This document shows, piece by piece, positions 38,701 to 48,960 of a stretch of 64,000 nt of DNA. Source of the DNA: Synanceia verrucosa (taxonomy: Eukaryota; Chordata; Actinopteri; Perciformes; Synanceiidae); the NCBI GenBank assembly GCA_029721515.1, contig CM056562.1, positions 18,731,335-18,795,334 of the forward strand. The letters are read 5' to 3'. Position 1 is the first letter of the stretch. The number at the start of each line of letters is the position of its first letter. The notes beneath the pieces are model-generated. The model had not been told where the DNA came from, made no database searches, and saw nothing but the letters and a program-made list of their open reading frames with translations. The position numbers were made by a program, and so were the translations under genes.

Positions 38701-41700
38701 AATGTTTATTAGAATTATCTGTATTATCATCATTGTTATTATTTTTTTAACAATCACACAGTACATACATATCTTCTCCCTGACACATGGCTATTGTTCT
38801 ACCAGCTCTTTGGTTTTAACTGCATACTAATGTTCTCACATCCAGTTTACATTGTAAAATAATGCTCTAAATAACTGTTGCACTTAGCTTTCTCCACAGA
38901 AATGAATGAAACACTGAGATTAAAACAAGAAGTTTTAAGTAAAAACTAGAAAAGCACTCAGGAGTGCAGACCTCCGCCAAGTTGACTTTTTTTTATTTAA
39001 AGTTACCCCCGCCACCAAGGAGGTTATGTTTTCACCGGGGCTTGTTTGTATGTTTGTTGGTTTGTCGGTTTGCAAAGTGACTCAAAAAATTATGGGTGGT
39101 TTTTGACGAAATTTTCAGGACTGGTTGGAAGTGGCCTAACTTAAAACTGATTCATTTTTGGTGGTGATGTTGAATCGGATCCGATCACCACCAAAAATTA
39201 ATCAGTTTTAAGTTAGACCACTTCTGACCAACCCTGAAAATTTCGTCAAAATCCGTCCACAACTTTTTGAGATATTTTGCAAACCAACAAACAAATAAAT
39301 ATACCCCGGTGAAAATATAACCTCCATGGCGGAGGTAAAAAGTCTGGGGTGTGCTAGAAAGAAGAGATGTTACCAGATCTCTGTGGCTCGCTCGTCATCT
39401 CTACATGGCGACATTAGCAAATACTAGCATAAGACACCTAATCTCCGACCAGACTGTCAGCACTGTCAGCATTTACCTAAAGCTTGCTAACATTGACCAC
39501 CATAATCTACTAGTCACACCATACTAAGTATAAATGTAGCAGTAAAACTTAAACTCTCTATTTTCCACTGAAAAGCTCAGTTTAAACAGTGAATGGTATA
39601 CACGCTCCATTTCATGCAAATGCAGCCGTAGCAAACGGTTACTTTTACCTACTGTAATGAGAGATGATAAGTAATTGAAATTTCTACCACGATTTCAAAC
39701 AAAAATGAGCCCATTACTTTTTTCAGAATATCTTAATAAGGTCTGCTGCCTTTGTGCACAGGGAAGAGAACCTGGAGGAAGAACGATGATCATCTGTGGA
39801 GCCCTTCACCTTTAACTTTCTTTCTATCTCTGCTTTCTGATGTCCAGAGATGAAAGTGCAGCGTACCTGGCAGGACTGGGCACTGTGGGCATGGAGATCT
39901 ACGAGCAAGTGTCCAAACTGGACGCAGTGGTTGTCCCTGCAGCTGGACAGTACGGCCTCCTGGCCGGCACAGCCGCAGCCATCAAACACCTCAACTCACA
40001 AATCCTTGTCATAGTAAGTCAACGGTCAGAAGTTGGATTTTAGAGAAAATCTTCAAGCACAATGCCTATTATATATATATATATATATATACAGTAAGAT
40101 GAGTTGCCTCTATGTCACACCAGTTGTGTTGTTCATGCTGTTACTTAAAATGAGGTTGCATTTCCCTTAATCCTTTACTTTTTATTGCATTGTCTCCTCC
40201 TACACGTCCTCGGTGTTAATCCCAGTGTGCTTTTCATTCTGCTTGGATTTTCTTAACAAGATAAATGTATTTGAAGTGTTTCCCTTGTTCCACTCTCTGC
40301 TCACAGCTTTAGCTCTGTTTACATTGGAAGAACAGAGCCACCCTGCCGTTATATATTCAGTCATGAAGAAATATTTGTATATCATATTTGTATGAGGAAG
40401 GAATCAGTCAAAGTCACTGCCATGTTTATTATGAAAAAGCAACATCAAGGCTAATTAAGGCGGCAACTCTTTCCATAGATGGTCCTGTTTTCATCATAGC
40501 AGCCAGACAGTTTTTATTAATATTAGAATTGAGGATGCTACATATAATTAGTTTTTGAAATGCTGTGGTTTGCCTGTCCAAGTATACAGCATTATTGCAC
40601 AACATGTCCCAGGTGAATGTCTCATTCCTTTTCTGTCATAAGAGGCAAACAGTACATGTGGGACAAAAGACATATTTATATAATATTTAGTATTTTTACA
40701 CACTGAAATTTGAGACACTCATGTTCCCCTCAGTGAATTATAATAACTTTGATGATCCTTTAATTTTCCATCAGGTCAAAAATGTATTTTGGTTTTCTAA
40801 ATCATGACAAATTAGCTGCATAAGTAAAAGCCTCAGCTCTACTTCTGTGTGTGGTATTTATTAGCAAACGTTAGCATGCGAACATATCACATTAAAATGA
40901 AGACTGTGTTAAACATACCCTTAGTCTTGTTTGTACTGTATGTGTGGTGAGGTGGTAAAACTATTCCTTCCTCAACAGGGGATTGAACCAGAAGGATTCC
41001 CTCTGCTGCTACAATCCCTGAAAACGGACACTCCAGTCAAAGACATGCACAGCAACCCCAACAAGAAACTCTATGGAGGTAAACTCAGTTCAGACCCAAC
41101 GTCACGTCATCATTATCTGTGACTGTTAGGAGCTCCAATGGCTTCACATTAACCTTCTGCTTCTTCTCAGATCTCATGGAGCGTTCGCTGGGTGCAAACA
41201 CTTTCCAGCTAGCAAAGAAACTAGTGGATAAAGTCATTTCTGTCAGGTACTGCATCGCCTAAACATATTTACACTTCCACACTGAAAGGTTTGATTATTG
41301 AAAGGTCAAATTTTTTGTCATTAGAAGTGTTTACAGCTTTCAAATTCAGAATTTGAATTTCATGTATTTCAATGCAAATACTTTTGAATTCTGACAAAAA
41401 AATATAATTTCAAAAAGTAATGAACTAATTGTTAAATTTAATTTCTCAAGGCCGCTGTGACCTTTTTTCTTCCTTTCCCTCCGCCTCGCAGCGAGGAGGA
41501 CGCTCTGGTGGCGATGCTGCGGTTTCAGGAGTTTGAACGCTCCACTGTGGACACAGAGGGAGCCATGGGACTGGCTGCCATTTTGGCTGGACAACTACCG
41601 GAGCTGAGAGGCAAAAAGTGGGTCAAACTTGTTGATATTAGTGAACCTGACTGAAGCCTTTGCTTTTAATCGGCGAGCATCATGTAACTGAAGCGTTTCA

Positions 41701-43381
41701 TGTTTAAAGATGGTCTTCTTGTGTGTGTGAGGCCGTTTGAAGTGAAAAGCCTTTGTCTCATCTTTAATGTAGTGTGAGTGCTGAGGCTGATATCAGCAGA
41801 TGTCAGCCGAGCTAATCTGTTTGGCTGCAGATGAATCAAGACTACCTCTGTGTGTCTGCTGCAGGGTCGCTGTGGTGGTGAGCAGCGCTAACATGGAGCT
41901 GGAGCTGGTGAGACAATGTGTGGACCGAGCCCTGGTGCTGGACGACCGGGTCAGTAAGTTCTCTGTGCAGCTGGGAGAATGGCCAGGAGACATGGCTAAG
42001 CTGCTGGACGTCCTGTCCAGAGAGGACGTAAGGTAGCGTCAAACACCCGTCCATTTTAACAGATTTCTACTCTGCTGTTTCACGCTGAGATCCTGTCAGT
42101 TTTATGTTTTATGTCCCCTGATTCCACCTTTAAATCATTGTGCTCTGTCTTTTTTTTGTTCCAGGTTGTTGGATGTCTGCCATCGGAGACAAAGTGACAA
42201 AGCAGACCTCTTTAAAGCAAAGGTACGCGACTAAGCTCTCCTCTCCAGCTCTTTGACAGAACACATTTTGGGTTGCCAGGGTGTAAACAAAAACTGTATC
42301 GTCCAACAAGTCCAACAAACAATCAGCTATTCACATGTGCACAACATTCAGTTCCACTTTATTTTACAAACTCATGTTTTTTTTTTCTAAACCTAAATAC
42401 TGTGGTGTTGTTGCCTTAACCTAAAGTGAAGTCAAGGGTCAACATAAAGTGGCACTATGTTATGAGTTTGTAAGTAGTGCTGGGTCAGTTTTGCTGAGGT
42501 TAAGGCTCTGCTTGTGCGACTGTAGAGCTTTAACATTTGTATTTTAGCACTGACTGTGACATAGTCTCACTTTCATATCTTACATGTACAGTATTTACAA
42601 TATTTAAGCACTCAGAGAGCGCAGACCTCCACCAAGGCTAGAGCGTATTGATCTTGACCAAACTGAATTGGTCACTTCTGGATTCCTATACTAGTTTGTT
42701 TACCAAATTAACTGACGATTGGCTGAAAATTGTACACCCTGGAGCGTTCAGAAATATGCAAAATCTCTCATGCATTACTATAGCGTGACCTTTCATTTGA
42801 CCTTGATGACCTTGAATCTGAGCCAATCACCATCAAAAAATAATCAGTTTTAAGTTAGGCCACTTCTGACCAATCCTTAAAATTTTGTCAAAATCCATCC
42901 ATAACTTTTTGAGTTATTTTGCAAACCAACAAATAAACAAACCTTGGTGAAAACATAACCTCCTTGGCGGAGGTAACAACAATTTCTGAAAAAAAAAAGC
43001 TCCTGCAGGAGGAGAAAAAATGACTCATTCATCTTCGTAAACTGATTGTTTTTTGTTGTGCTCTTGCTTGTTTGTAAAAACTGTTTAATCGCCTCAGAGA
43101 GAGAGAATCAGTCTCTTTGTCTCCTCGTTCTTCATTACAGCCTCTGCAGTCTGTTTATACATCAGCTGTGTCAAAAGGTGAAAGGTGTTGCATAATTAAC
43201 CGACAACCTGCTCACTGGCCTAATTCTAGTGTGTGACGTCACAGGGCTAACTCTCTGTGTGTGTGTGTGTGTGTGTTAACAGGTGGAGTGTGTGGTGGAA
43301 ACCAGGGATAAGACACAGAGCGCTCAGCTACGCAAGACGCTGAGTGAGCGCTACCCCTCTATATGCTGGCTGGACCGGTGA
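32742..43381 (+). CDS. Threonine dehydratase-like PLP enzyme with ACT-like domain, 11 exons
   Basis: Exons: 32742-32857, 35953-36280, 37152-37268, 38216-38457, 39848-40013, 40979-41078, 41171-41246, 41492-41617, 41865-42032, 42165-42222 and 43283-43381. Together they make 1596 nt, 531 aa, with every junction phase-consistent. ATG 32742 has A at -3. Residues 1 to about 140 form an N-terminal extension I do not recognise. From about 140 to 435 the fold-type II PLP domain resembles threonine dehydratase/serine racemase: Lys174 in TGSVKERG (expected Schiff-base lysine), AGLGTVGMEI at 276-285, and VVSSAN at 428-433 where relatives have a SGGN motif. From about 453 an ACT-like segment (FSVQLGEWPGDMAKLLDVL) resembles type-II threonine dehydratases. 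The Asn loop reads TDCNFS instead of S-x-GNHA, and the Gly loop PAAGQYGLLAG instead of a GGGG type. It may have a changed substrate or be a pseudoenzyme. AATAAA follows at 44066 and 44077. Confidence 0.88.
33210..33407 (+). CDS. Candidate 65-aa single-pass membrane microprotein (uncertain)
   Basis: An ATG frame inside intron 1 of the dehydratase-like gene. It starts MASSSSIP, has a Ser run, then a strongly hydrophobic stretch (LLLSLVLYLILLVILVILI, about residues 32-50) and a charged tail ending DRDREKSRR. The start context has G at -3 and G at +4. The frame is open further upstream to 33009. No family is recognised. Ser and Leu/Ile runs arise easily from CT-rich intron DNA, so this may be chance. 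Confidence 0.2.
   Translation: MASSSSIPSSSSSSSSPFKGELLPTFQVLIELLLSLVLYLILLVILVILIDLDKVSDRDREKSRR
37543..37898 (+). repeat. Full-length tRNA-like SINE, plus orientation
   Basis: It begins 'ggggcggcacagtgtagtgg', with A-box-like 'tagtggttagcac' and B-box-like 'gggttcaaatcc', then the shared body, and ends 'ggtagataatggatggatgg'. It lies in intron 3 of the dehydratase-like gene. It is the same family as 30709-31076 but in the opposite orientation. Confidence 0.8.
38950..39339. repeat. Palindromic element, copy 1
   Basis: The arms 39003-39178 and 39179-39339 are imperfect reverse complements around the perfect 12-bp palindrome ATCGGATCCGAT (39174-39185). The left arm phrase 'aaggaggttatgttttcacc' pairs with the right arm 'ggtgaaaatataacctcc'. 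A leading 'gcagacctccgccaa' and the trailing 'tggcggaggt' belong to the same family. It lies in the intron between exons 4 and 5 of the dehydratase-like gene and does not code. Confidence 0.7.
42600..42977. repeat. Palindromic-element family, copy 2 (diverged)
   Basis: It shares the right-hand arm with 38950-39339 ('taatcagttttaagttag', 'atccataactttttgag', 'aacataacctccttggcg') and the head 'gcgcagacctccaccaagg'. The left arm differs, so the palindrome is largely lost. It lies in the intron between exons 10 and 11 of the dehydratase-like gene. Confidence 0.6.
43253..43276. repeat. (TG)n run next to a splice acceptor
   Basis: A short TG run that ends a few bases before the acceptor AG (43281-43282) of the last exon of the dehydratase-like gene. 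It replaces most of the usual polypyrimidine tract. Confidence 0.9.
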
Positions 43382-44065
43382 TCGCAACGTGAACACAAGC
43401 TATATTTACACTAGAAAAAAAAAAAAAAGAGGAAATGACACATCCTCATCGAACGTTCACTACTACGATATATGGACTCTGTTATAGGAATCTCATTAAG
43501 ACAACACTGTAAAGCACACCTAAGGGTGCACAGAGAAGCCTTGAGATTATGTAGCGAATATTATGCTTCTATTATTTATGCTGCTATTGTTCTTTAATCA
43601 AGGCACCCTGGAATTGCAGTGAAGTGGCTGCATTGAGAAGATGAATATAGTTCTAACAGTTCAATCACAGAGCATGAATCATGCATTGTAGTGTCTTAGT
43701 CCTGTAGTGACCTCTTCCTAAAGCATGAAAAGTGTATTTTTCAATCCATATTGTTTCAAAAATGTTGTATACATATATGTGTGTCTGCAGAACCTGGACA
43801 GTATGTTGGTGTTATCACCACAGTGCAGCTGTGCAGCAACTTGTCCAGTTGTCAGACAAGAGAAAAACATGTAGCTACAGAATCATGTGCTGCTGTATGC
43901 AGTATGGACATATGCAAACAAGAGCTCACCATCAGCTCTGTGCTTTGTTTTCGCTGACACCAGATCACCACAGTAAACCTGAAGAAAACAAATAACATGA
44001 CAGAAACTACAAGTGAACTGTTTGGACCAGATGGTGAAGGCCCTGCTGATCGGCTGAAGACTGAA

Positions 44066-44082
44066 AATAAAGTAACAATAAA
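44066..44082 (+). terminator. Candidate poly(A) signals of the dehydratase-like gene
   Basis: Two AATAAA hexamers, at 44066-44071 and 44077-44082, about 700 bp after the stop codon and just before the LINE fragment at 44200. Confidence 0.5.
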
Positions 44083-44199
44083 AGAAAAACAATATCAGTA
44101 ACAGCAGAGGTAATGTGCTCATTATCTAAGCAATAACACTATTTGAAGGTTGGGGAAGATGGCTTTGAAATGACAGAGAATAAACAATATTACCTGCTA

Positions 44200-45256
44200 A
44201 TATGAATGAATGAATGAATCAATACTTTATTTCAAACATGTGACAGTAAAAACAAAAAGGTCAACTGAAAATCAGCAAACAAAACCAATGAAAATAGTGG
44301 AAACAAACACTAACAATAGTCGAAATAATAATAATAATATGCAGTCCGCATGTCCGAAAAGGAGTAGAATGAAGCCCTTATTCACTTCTCAATTTACAGT
44401 CAGTCGCTCAAACATATATATGTACTTAATGTATTTATAGAAAATATAAAAAATAATCATATACATTGACCTTTCAATATCAGAATATAACCCCCATCTC
44501 TGTCAAAGAAACAATTTTGTATATTTCCAGGAAGTACTATACTATGTAATAATATACTATGCTATACAATTTAATAATATACAATACCATACTATACTAT
44601 ACAATACTATTCTAACTATACCATGTACAATACATTATATTACTATACTGTACTATACTATGCCATACTATGTGCATTACAATACAACATAATACTATAT
44701 AATAATATACTACACTATGCTATACCATATTATATTGCATAGTTTGTGATTAAACTTGACTTATACAGTTTTTTGAGTATATTCACTGTTGTGCATGTTT
44801 TAATATTTTCTGAACAATCGTTCCATAAAGTCACACCTCTTACTGATAGACAATGATTTTTCACAGTCATCCTTATCTTTGGTTTTTCAAAGATGAATAG
44901 TCCTCTTAAATTTTATTTGCTGTCCCTCATTTTGAACAACCTCTGTATACTTAATGGTAATGTTCCAATTTTGGCTTTGTACATAATTTGAATTGTGCAG
45001 TAATCTACTAAGTCATTAAATTTCTGAATTTTTAGCTGCCTAAAAAGTGGATTTGTTGGTTCTCGATAGGGGTTTTTACTTACAATACATATTGCTTTTT
45101 TTTGCAGAATGAAAATGGAGCTTACATTTGTTTTTATACGTGTTCCCCCAAACCTCCACACAGTAAGTCATGTATGGGACAATGAGGGAGTAATATAATG
45201 TGTATAAAGATTTCTGACAGATCAGATGTTGAGCTCTGCACAGTATTGAAATAAAT
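44200..45256 (-). mobile_element. 5'-truncated LINE, minus strand, with degenerate reverse-transcriptase C-terminus
   Basis: Read on the minus strand, 45250 down to about 44910 encodes the C-terminal part of a non-LTR reverse-transcriptase ORF in two frames: LYYSLIVPYMTYCVEVWGN, then a shift into NVSSIFILQKKAICIVSKNP and NPLFRQLKIQKFNDLV. The 3' end is a (TTCA)n simple tail at 44200-44220 preceded by TTTGAAATAAAGTATTGA. The frameshift makes it inactive. The pattern resembles jockey/L2-like elements of teleosts; the exact clade is not determined. Its truncated 5' end abuts the coiled-coil frame at 45256. Confidence 0.75.
44535..44745. repeat. Degenerate ACTAT-rich satellite-like array
   Basis: Irregular repeats of 'atactatac' and 'aataatatac' over about 210 bp. 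It lies inside the span assigned to the minus-strand LINE, between its coding remnant and its simple-repeat tail. Confidence 0.7.
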
Positions 45257-46515
45257 TGAAAGAGGAAGTTGAGCAGCTGAGAAGCAAAGTTCAACAGGTT
45301 TCTGAATGTGACACTCGCACACAACCTGAAAAGTACAAGGAAAATTTGTGTATTGGACAAGATGTCATGACACAAAACACTGAGGGTCTTCATGACCAAG
45401 CTCATGAGACTATTCAGCAACAAGAGCCCGCAGACTTGAAACACAGTGATATGATGAGCAACATACACAACTCTGTGCTCCGATGCATTGAGTACCTACA
45501 AAACAGTATCAAGGTGACCGAAACACTGTTTAAAGAACAAGTTCAGAAGGTGACAAAATGTGAACAAGACAGGGCGGCCATTGAAGAACAAAACAGAAAA
45601 AACATCCAGAATCTTCAAGAAGAAAATAAATACCTCAAAGAGTCTTTACAACTCAGTGAACACATTTTAAAACTAACATGTGACACAAACCAAGATCTGG
45701 GAAAGGAAAACAAGGCCCTGAGACAAAACTTCCAGTGTTTGCAAGGCAAAGATCCTTTACAACTCAAGGCAGTCACTATGGAACTGAAGCACTACACAAG
45801 CCGGTGTTTGGAAAAACAAAACGAGTCCCTGAGACAAAACATCCAGTGTTTGCAAGAGGAAAATCAAGAAGTCAAAGAGGCTTTAAAACTTAGTGAACAC
45901 AAATTTGAACTTATGCGTGATGTGAACCGATATATGGGAAAGGCAAACAAGGCCCTGTAACAAAACATCCAGTGTTCTCAAGAAGAAAATAGAAAAGTTG
46001 AAGAGGCTTTAAAACTTTGTGAACGCAAATTTGAACTAATGCGTGACGCAAACCGATATATGGGAAAGGAAAACAAGGCCCTGAAACAAAACATCCAGTG
46101 TTCTCAAGAAGAAAATCAAGTCAAAGAATAAGTCCAGATGTTGACAAAATGTGAACAAGACAGGATGACCATTGAAGAACAACACAGAAAAAACATCCAG
46201 AATCTTCAAGAAGAAACTCAAGACATCAAAAAGGCTTTACAACACAGTGAACACATTTTAAAACTAATACGTGACACAAACCGATATACGGAAATGGAAA
46301 ACAAGGTGCAGAGACAAAACATCCAGTGTTTGCGAGAAGAAAATCAGGAAGTCAAAGAGGCTTTACAACACAGCGAACACGTTTTAAAACTAATACGTGA
46401 CACAAACCAATATATGGAAATGGAAAACAAGGCCCTGAGACAAAAAGTCCAAGATCTTCAAAACGCAAAACACCAAACTGAGGACCCAGCTGAAGAGGAG
46501 CTGACACTTCAGTAG
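45256..46515 (+). pseudogene. Repeat-built coiled-coil reading frame with two in-frame stops
   Basis: A single frame of 420 codons, open except for TAA at 45958-45960 and TAA near 46129-46131, ending in TAG at 46513. There is no ATG at the left end; the frame runs back into the junction with the LINE fragment. The content is Glu/Gln/Lys/Asn-rich heptad-like sequence in units of about 42 residues (126 bp), with recurring phrases QNIQCLQEENQEVKEAL, LSEHILKL and RDTNRYM. A larger duplication repeats the block starting KE-x-VQ, then TKCEQDR. The second stop replaces the Gln codon of the first block (CAA to TAA). No family was recognised beyond a generic coiled coil. The maintained frame suggests recent decay, or a real gene in which the stops are errors or alleles. 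Confidence 0.55.
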
Positions 46516-46600
46516 AAAAATGAGGATTTTTATTTTTTCTTCTCTGTGAAGAGGATAATTGGGACATAAAGAGATGGCAACGTTCTTACCATACTTTGAG

Positions 46601-47009
46601 TGTCCAGGATAAATCTCAGCTAATCAGAGTCACAAGGGTGTGTTCTAAAATCATAGGTCAAACTGTTTGACCCACTGTTAGATTTGCTTACGGAGTTATC
46701 AGAGATCCATGTCATGCCCTGCACTCTGAGTTTAAGAGGCTGCCATCGGGGCGCAGACTGCGTTGTGTGGGCTGTAGGACACAGAGAAAGGAAGTCCACC
46801 TTTGTTCCTACAGCCATCCAGGTCCTAAACTCTGACCCGTCTCTCTCCAAAAGCACTTGTGTGGGCAATGTAGTAATTATTCAAATCTTCTCATAATTTG
46901 TGTGTGTAAATGTTTATTTGTATTGCTTTTTAGTTTTTTTTTATTCACTGCTACTCTCTGTTCCTTTTAATTGCCCTTGGGGGATAAATAAAGTGATTGA
47001 ATCGAAATG
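46601..47009 (+). mobile_element. 5'-truncated LINE insertion, plus strand, 10-bp target duplication
   Basis: 409 bp flanked by ATACTTTGAG at 46591-46600 and 47010-47019. The inside encodes a decayed LINE ORF end (RGCHRGADCV, then KSTFVPTAIQVLNSD) followed by a short 3' UTR and the terminus GGGATAAATAAAGTGATTGA, typical of 3' ends of fish LINEs. It is 5'-truncated, as usual for LINE insertions. Confidence 0.75.
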
Positions 47010-47019
47010 ATACTTTGAG

Positions 47020-47460
47020 GTCGTGCGGTGTACTTGGGACACAGAGAGATGGCAACATTCTTCACCATACTTTGGGGCCGTGCGGTCTACTTGGGGCACA
47101 AAGTGTTGTTTTTTCCTCGTCTGCTGGGTCCACTGGGGGTTTCGAGGATTTGGAGCCTGTCTCTGCTGTCCAAGATCCATCAGTCATGGACACCAGGGGC
47201 ATGAGATGAGACCATCTTCTCTGGCCCTGACCGACTGGACCACAGATACCTTGCAGTGTTAACCAAGGGGTCTCATGCCGGTCAGGGGGTGAGTATGCAG
47301 CCCCCCGTGCCCCGACTCTAGGGCAGCACTGCGGGAGTGGTGGTTCAGGCGTCAGAACCTTAAACGTTGCCAAGTCTTCTATGAGGCTTAACCTCACTCG
47401 CACAACAGTCCATTTTGCACTACATGTTTTAGCTACTCTATTTTGGTTACAAACCTCAAT
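47020..47460. other. Unassigned sequence with a short tandem duplication
   Basis: The phrase 'gagatggcaacattcttcac' recurs at about 46571 and 47046, and 'gtgcggtctacttggg' follows 'gtgcggtgtacttggg'. This forms a partial tandem repeat of about 57 bp that the LINE insertion at 46601 interrupted. The rest, to about 47460, shows no feature I recognise. Confidence 0.4.
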
Positions 47461-47904
47461 TAGGCGTCCTTCAAATTGCCACCCTTCTCAGTTTCCGTCC
47501 CCCGGACTGACTTAGAGACTGAGCCGTGGTCGTACCGGGACCTAGGATTAGAGACTGAGTTTTGGATGCTACACAACCATAGTCTTGTATTTATTTTAGG
47601 CTACTTTTTCAATAATTGCCGTATTAATATCAAAGTTTTTGGACACTTAAAACTAACTTCCAAAAATCGCAAACAAATAACCTCAATCTTGCTAAAAACA
47701 AAAATTCTTCTGGTTAAAACAAAGCTTTTAAAATACAAGTGGCTAATGCAGAGTAGAATAGGAGGGACACACCCTGAAGACGGCGCATCTTCGACGGGGC
47801 CTTCCTTGGGTGAGAGTGTGATGTTATAAGTGGCTGAAACACTCAAGGATCCCAAGGCACACAACTGAGGATGTGTCCCTAGTGAGCAAGGACTTTGCCA
47901 GGCA

Positions 47905-48090
47905 TCGATTGCAAACCACATGGTTTCGTGCAACAAACTGGCCCACGTTCCCTTAAATACACACAATAAGTGGACAAACTTATTAAAAATCAATCGCAAA
48001 CCAACTGATTTTGCACAGCTGGGGATTCGCGGACCGACACACTGCTCCACGTTCCCTCAAATCCAGACAATAAGTTGACACACTTATTTA
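47905..48090. repeat. Diverged tandem duplication, about 110-bp unit
   Basis: 'cgattgcaaaccacatggtt' to 'aataagtggacaaacttatt' is followed by 'caatcgcaaaccaactgatt' to 'aataagttgacacacttatt'. Both units contain 'ccacgttccct'. They are separated by about 110 bp and have moderate divergence. No coding capacity is seen. Confidence 0.55.
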
Positions 48091-48379
48091 AAGCCTCCTT
48101 CTGCTAAAGCTTTCGGACTCCACTGGTGCGGACCACATGGAGGGGATAGATGGATTTCTGGGCTATGTCACAAAAACTGTGCGTGCAACTGGGGGTTAAA
48201 AGATATACAGACAGCAGCATTCCCCATGTTATAATGTATAGGTTATAATGAGAAGATGTTGTGTGGTAGCAGTGGGAGGCCACCTGCCGCATCCTTCAAC
48301 GCAGTGCGGCCAGGATGAAGAAGGTGGCGGACCGCCGGAGAAGACCAGCGCCGCCACCCGCGACCTGCCTCTGCTGGCG

Positions 48380-48960
48380 ACCACCAGGAAGCTTGCCCCT
48401 ATAGATTCATCGGGCCGTATCCCATCCCAATTTACCACACAACATCCATCCAGGAGGGGAAGGGTACGGTCCGGAGGAGCACAAATGGAAGCCGGCTTCT
48501 TTCATATTGGATAAGATCCTCATCCAGGACTTCTACAGAAGACACCCTGAGATTCCTGGGCCGTCGGATGACGACCCTTGGGGGGGGGATACTGTCATGT
48601 TGGTCAAGTCAGGTCATGTATGTAAACTCCTTGTTTCCCATGTTTGGTGATTGTCAGCCCCGCCCCTGATTGTTTCCAGCTGTTCCCCATTACCCAGTGT
48701 ATTTATGTCTGCGTCTCCCCTTGTCATGTGCCAGTACGTCTTGTGTCCATGTCGTCAAGCTATCAGCCATCTTCTACGTCCACGTCAGGTTTCCCTTGTT
48801 GTGTGAGCTGTGTGTCAGAGCTGTTTTGTTATTTTGTCACTTTGTTTGTTACCCTCGTGTAGTCTGTTTGTTCCTGTGTCATTCCCCTTACTGTAGCTTA
48901 TGTTCCCTCGTAGTTTTCCCGGGTGGAGAAAAAAAAATTCAATCCTTTGCTTCTTTCTCT
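48380..48960 (+). mobile_element. Ty3/Gypsy-type LTR retrotransposon 3' remnant
   Basis: 48389-48430 encodes a broken integrase-tail phrase (KLAP, a shift, then FIGPYPI). 48465-48570 encodes a chromodomain-like end (YGPEEHKWKPASFILDK, then RRHPEIPGP). A polypurine run of G at about 48580-48589 is followed by TGTCATG at 48593, the expected 5' end of a 3' LTR, with LTR-like sequence to about 48960. The coding part is frameshifted and shortened, and no 5' LTR is seen. The element is dead. Confidence 0.6.

Noticed and set aside
42022..42032. Alternative donor GTAAGG at 42028 for exon 9 of the dehydratase-like gene
   Set aside because: It would throw the next exon out of the ACT-domain frame. Using GTAGCG at 42033 gives EDVRLLDVCHRR.
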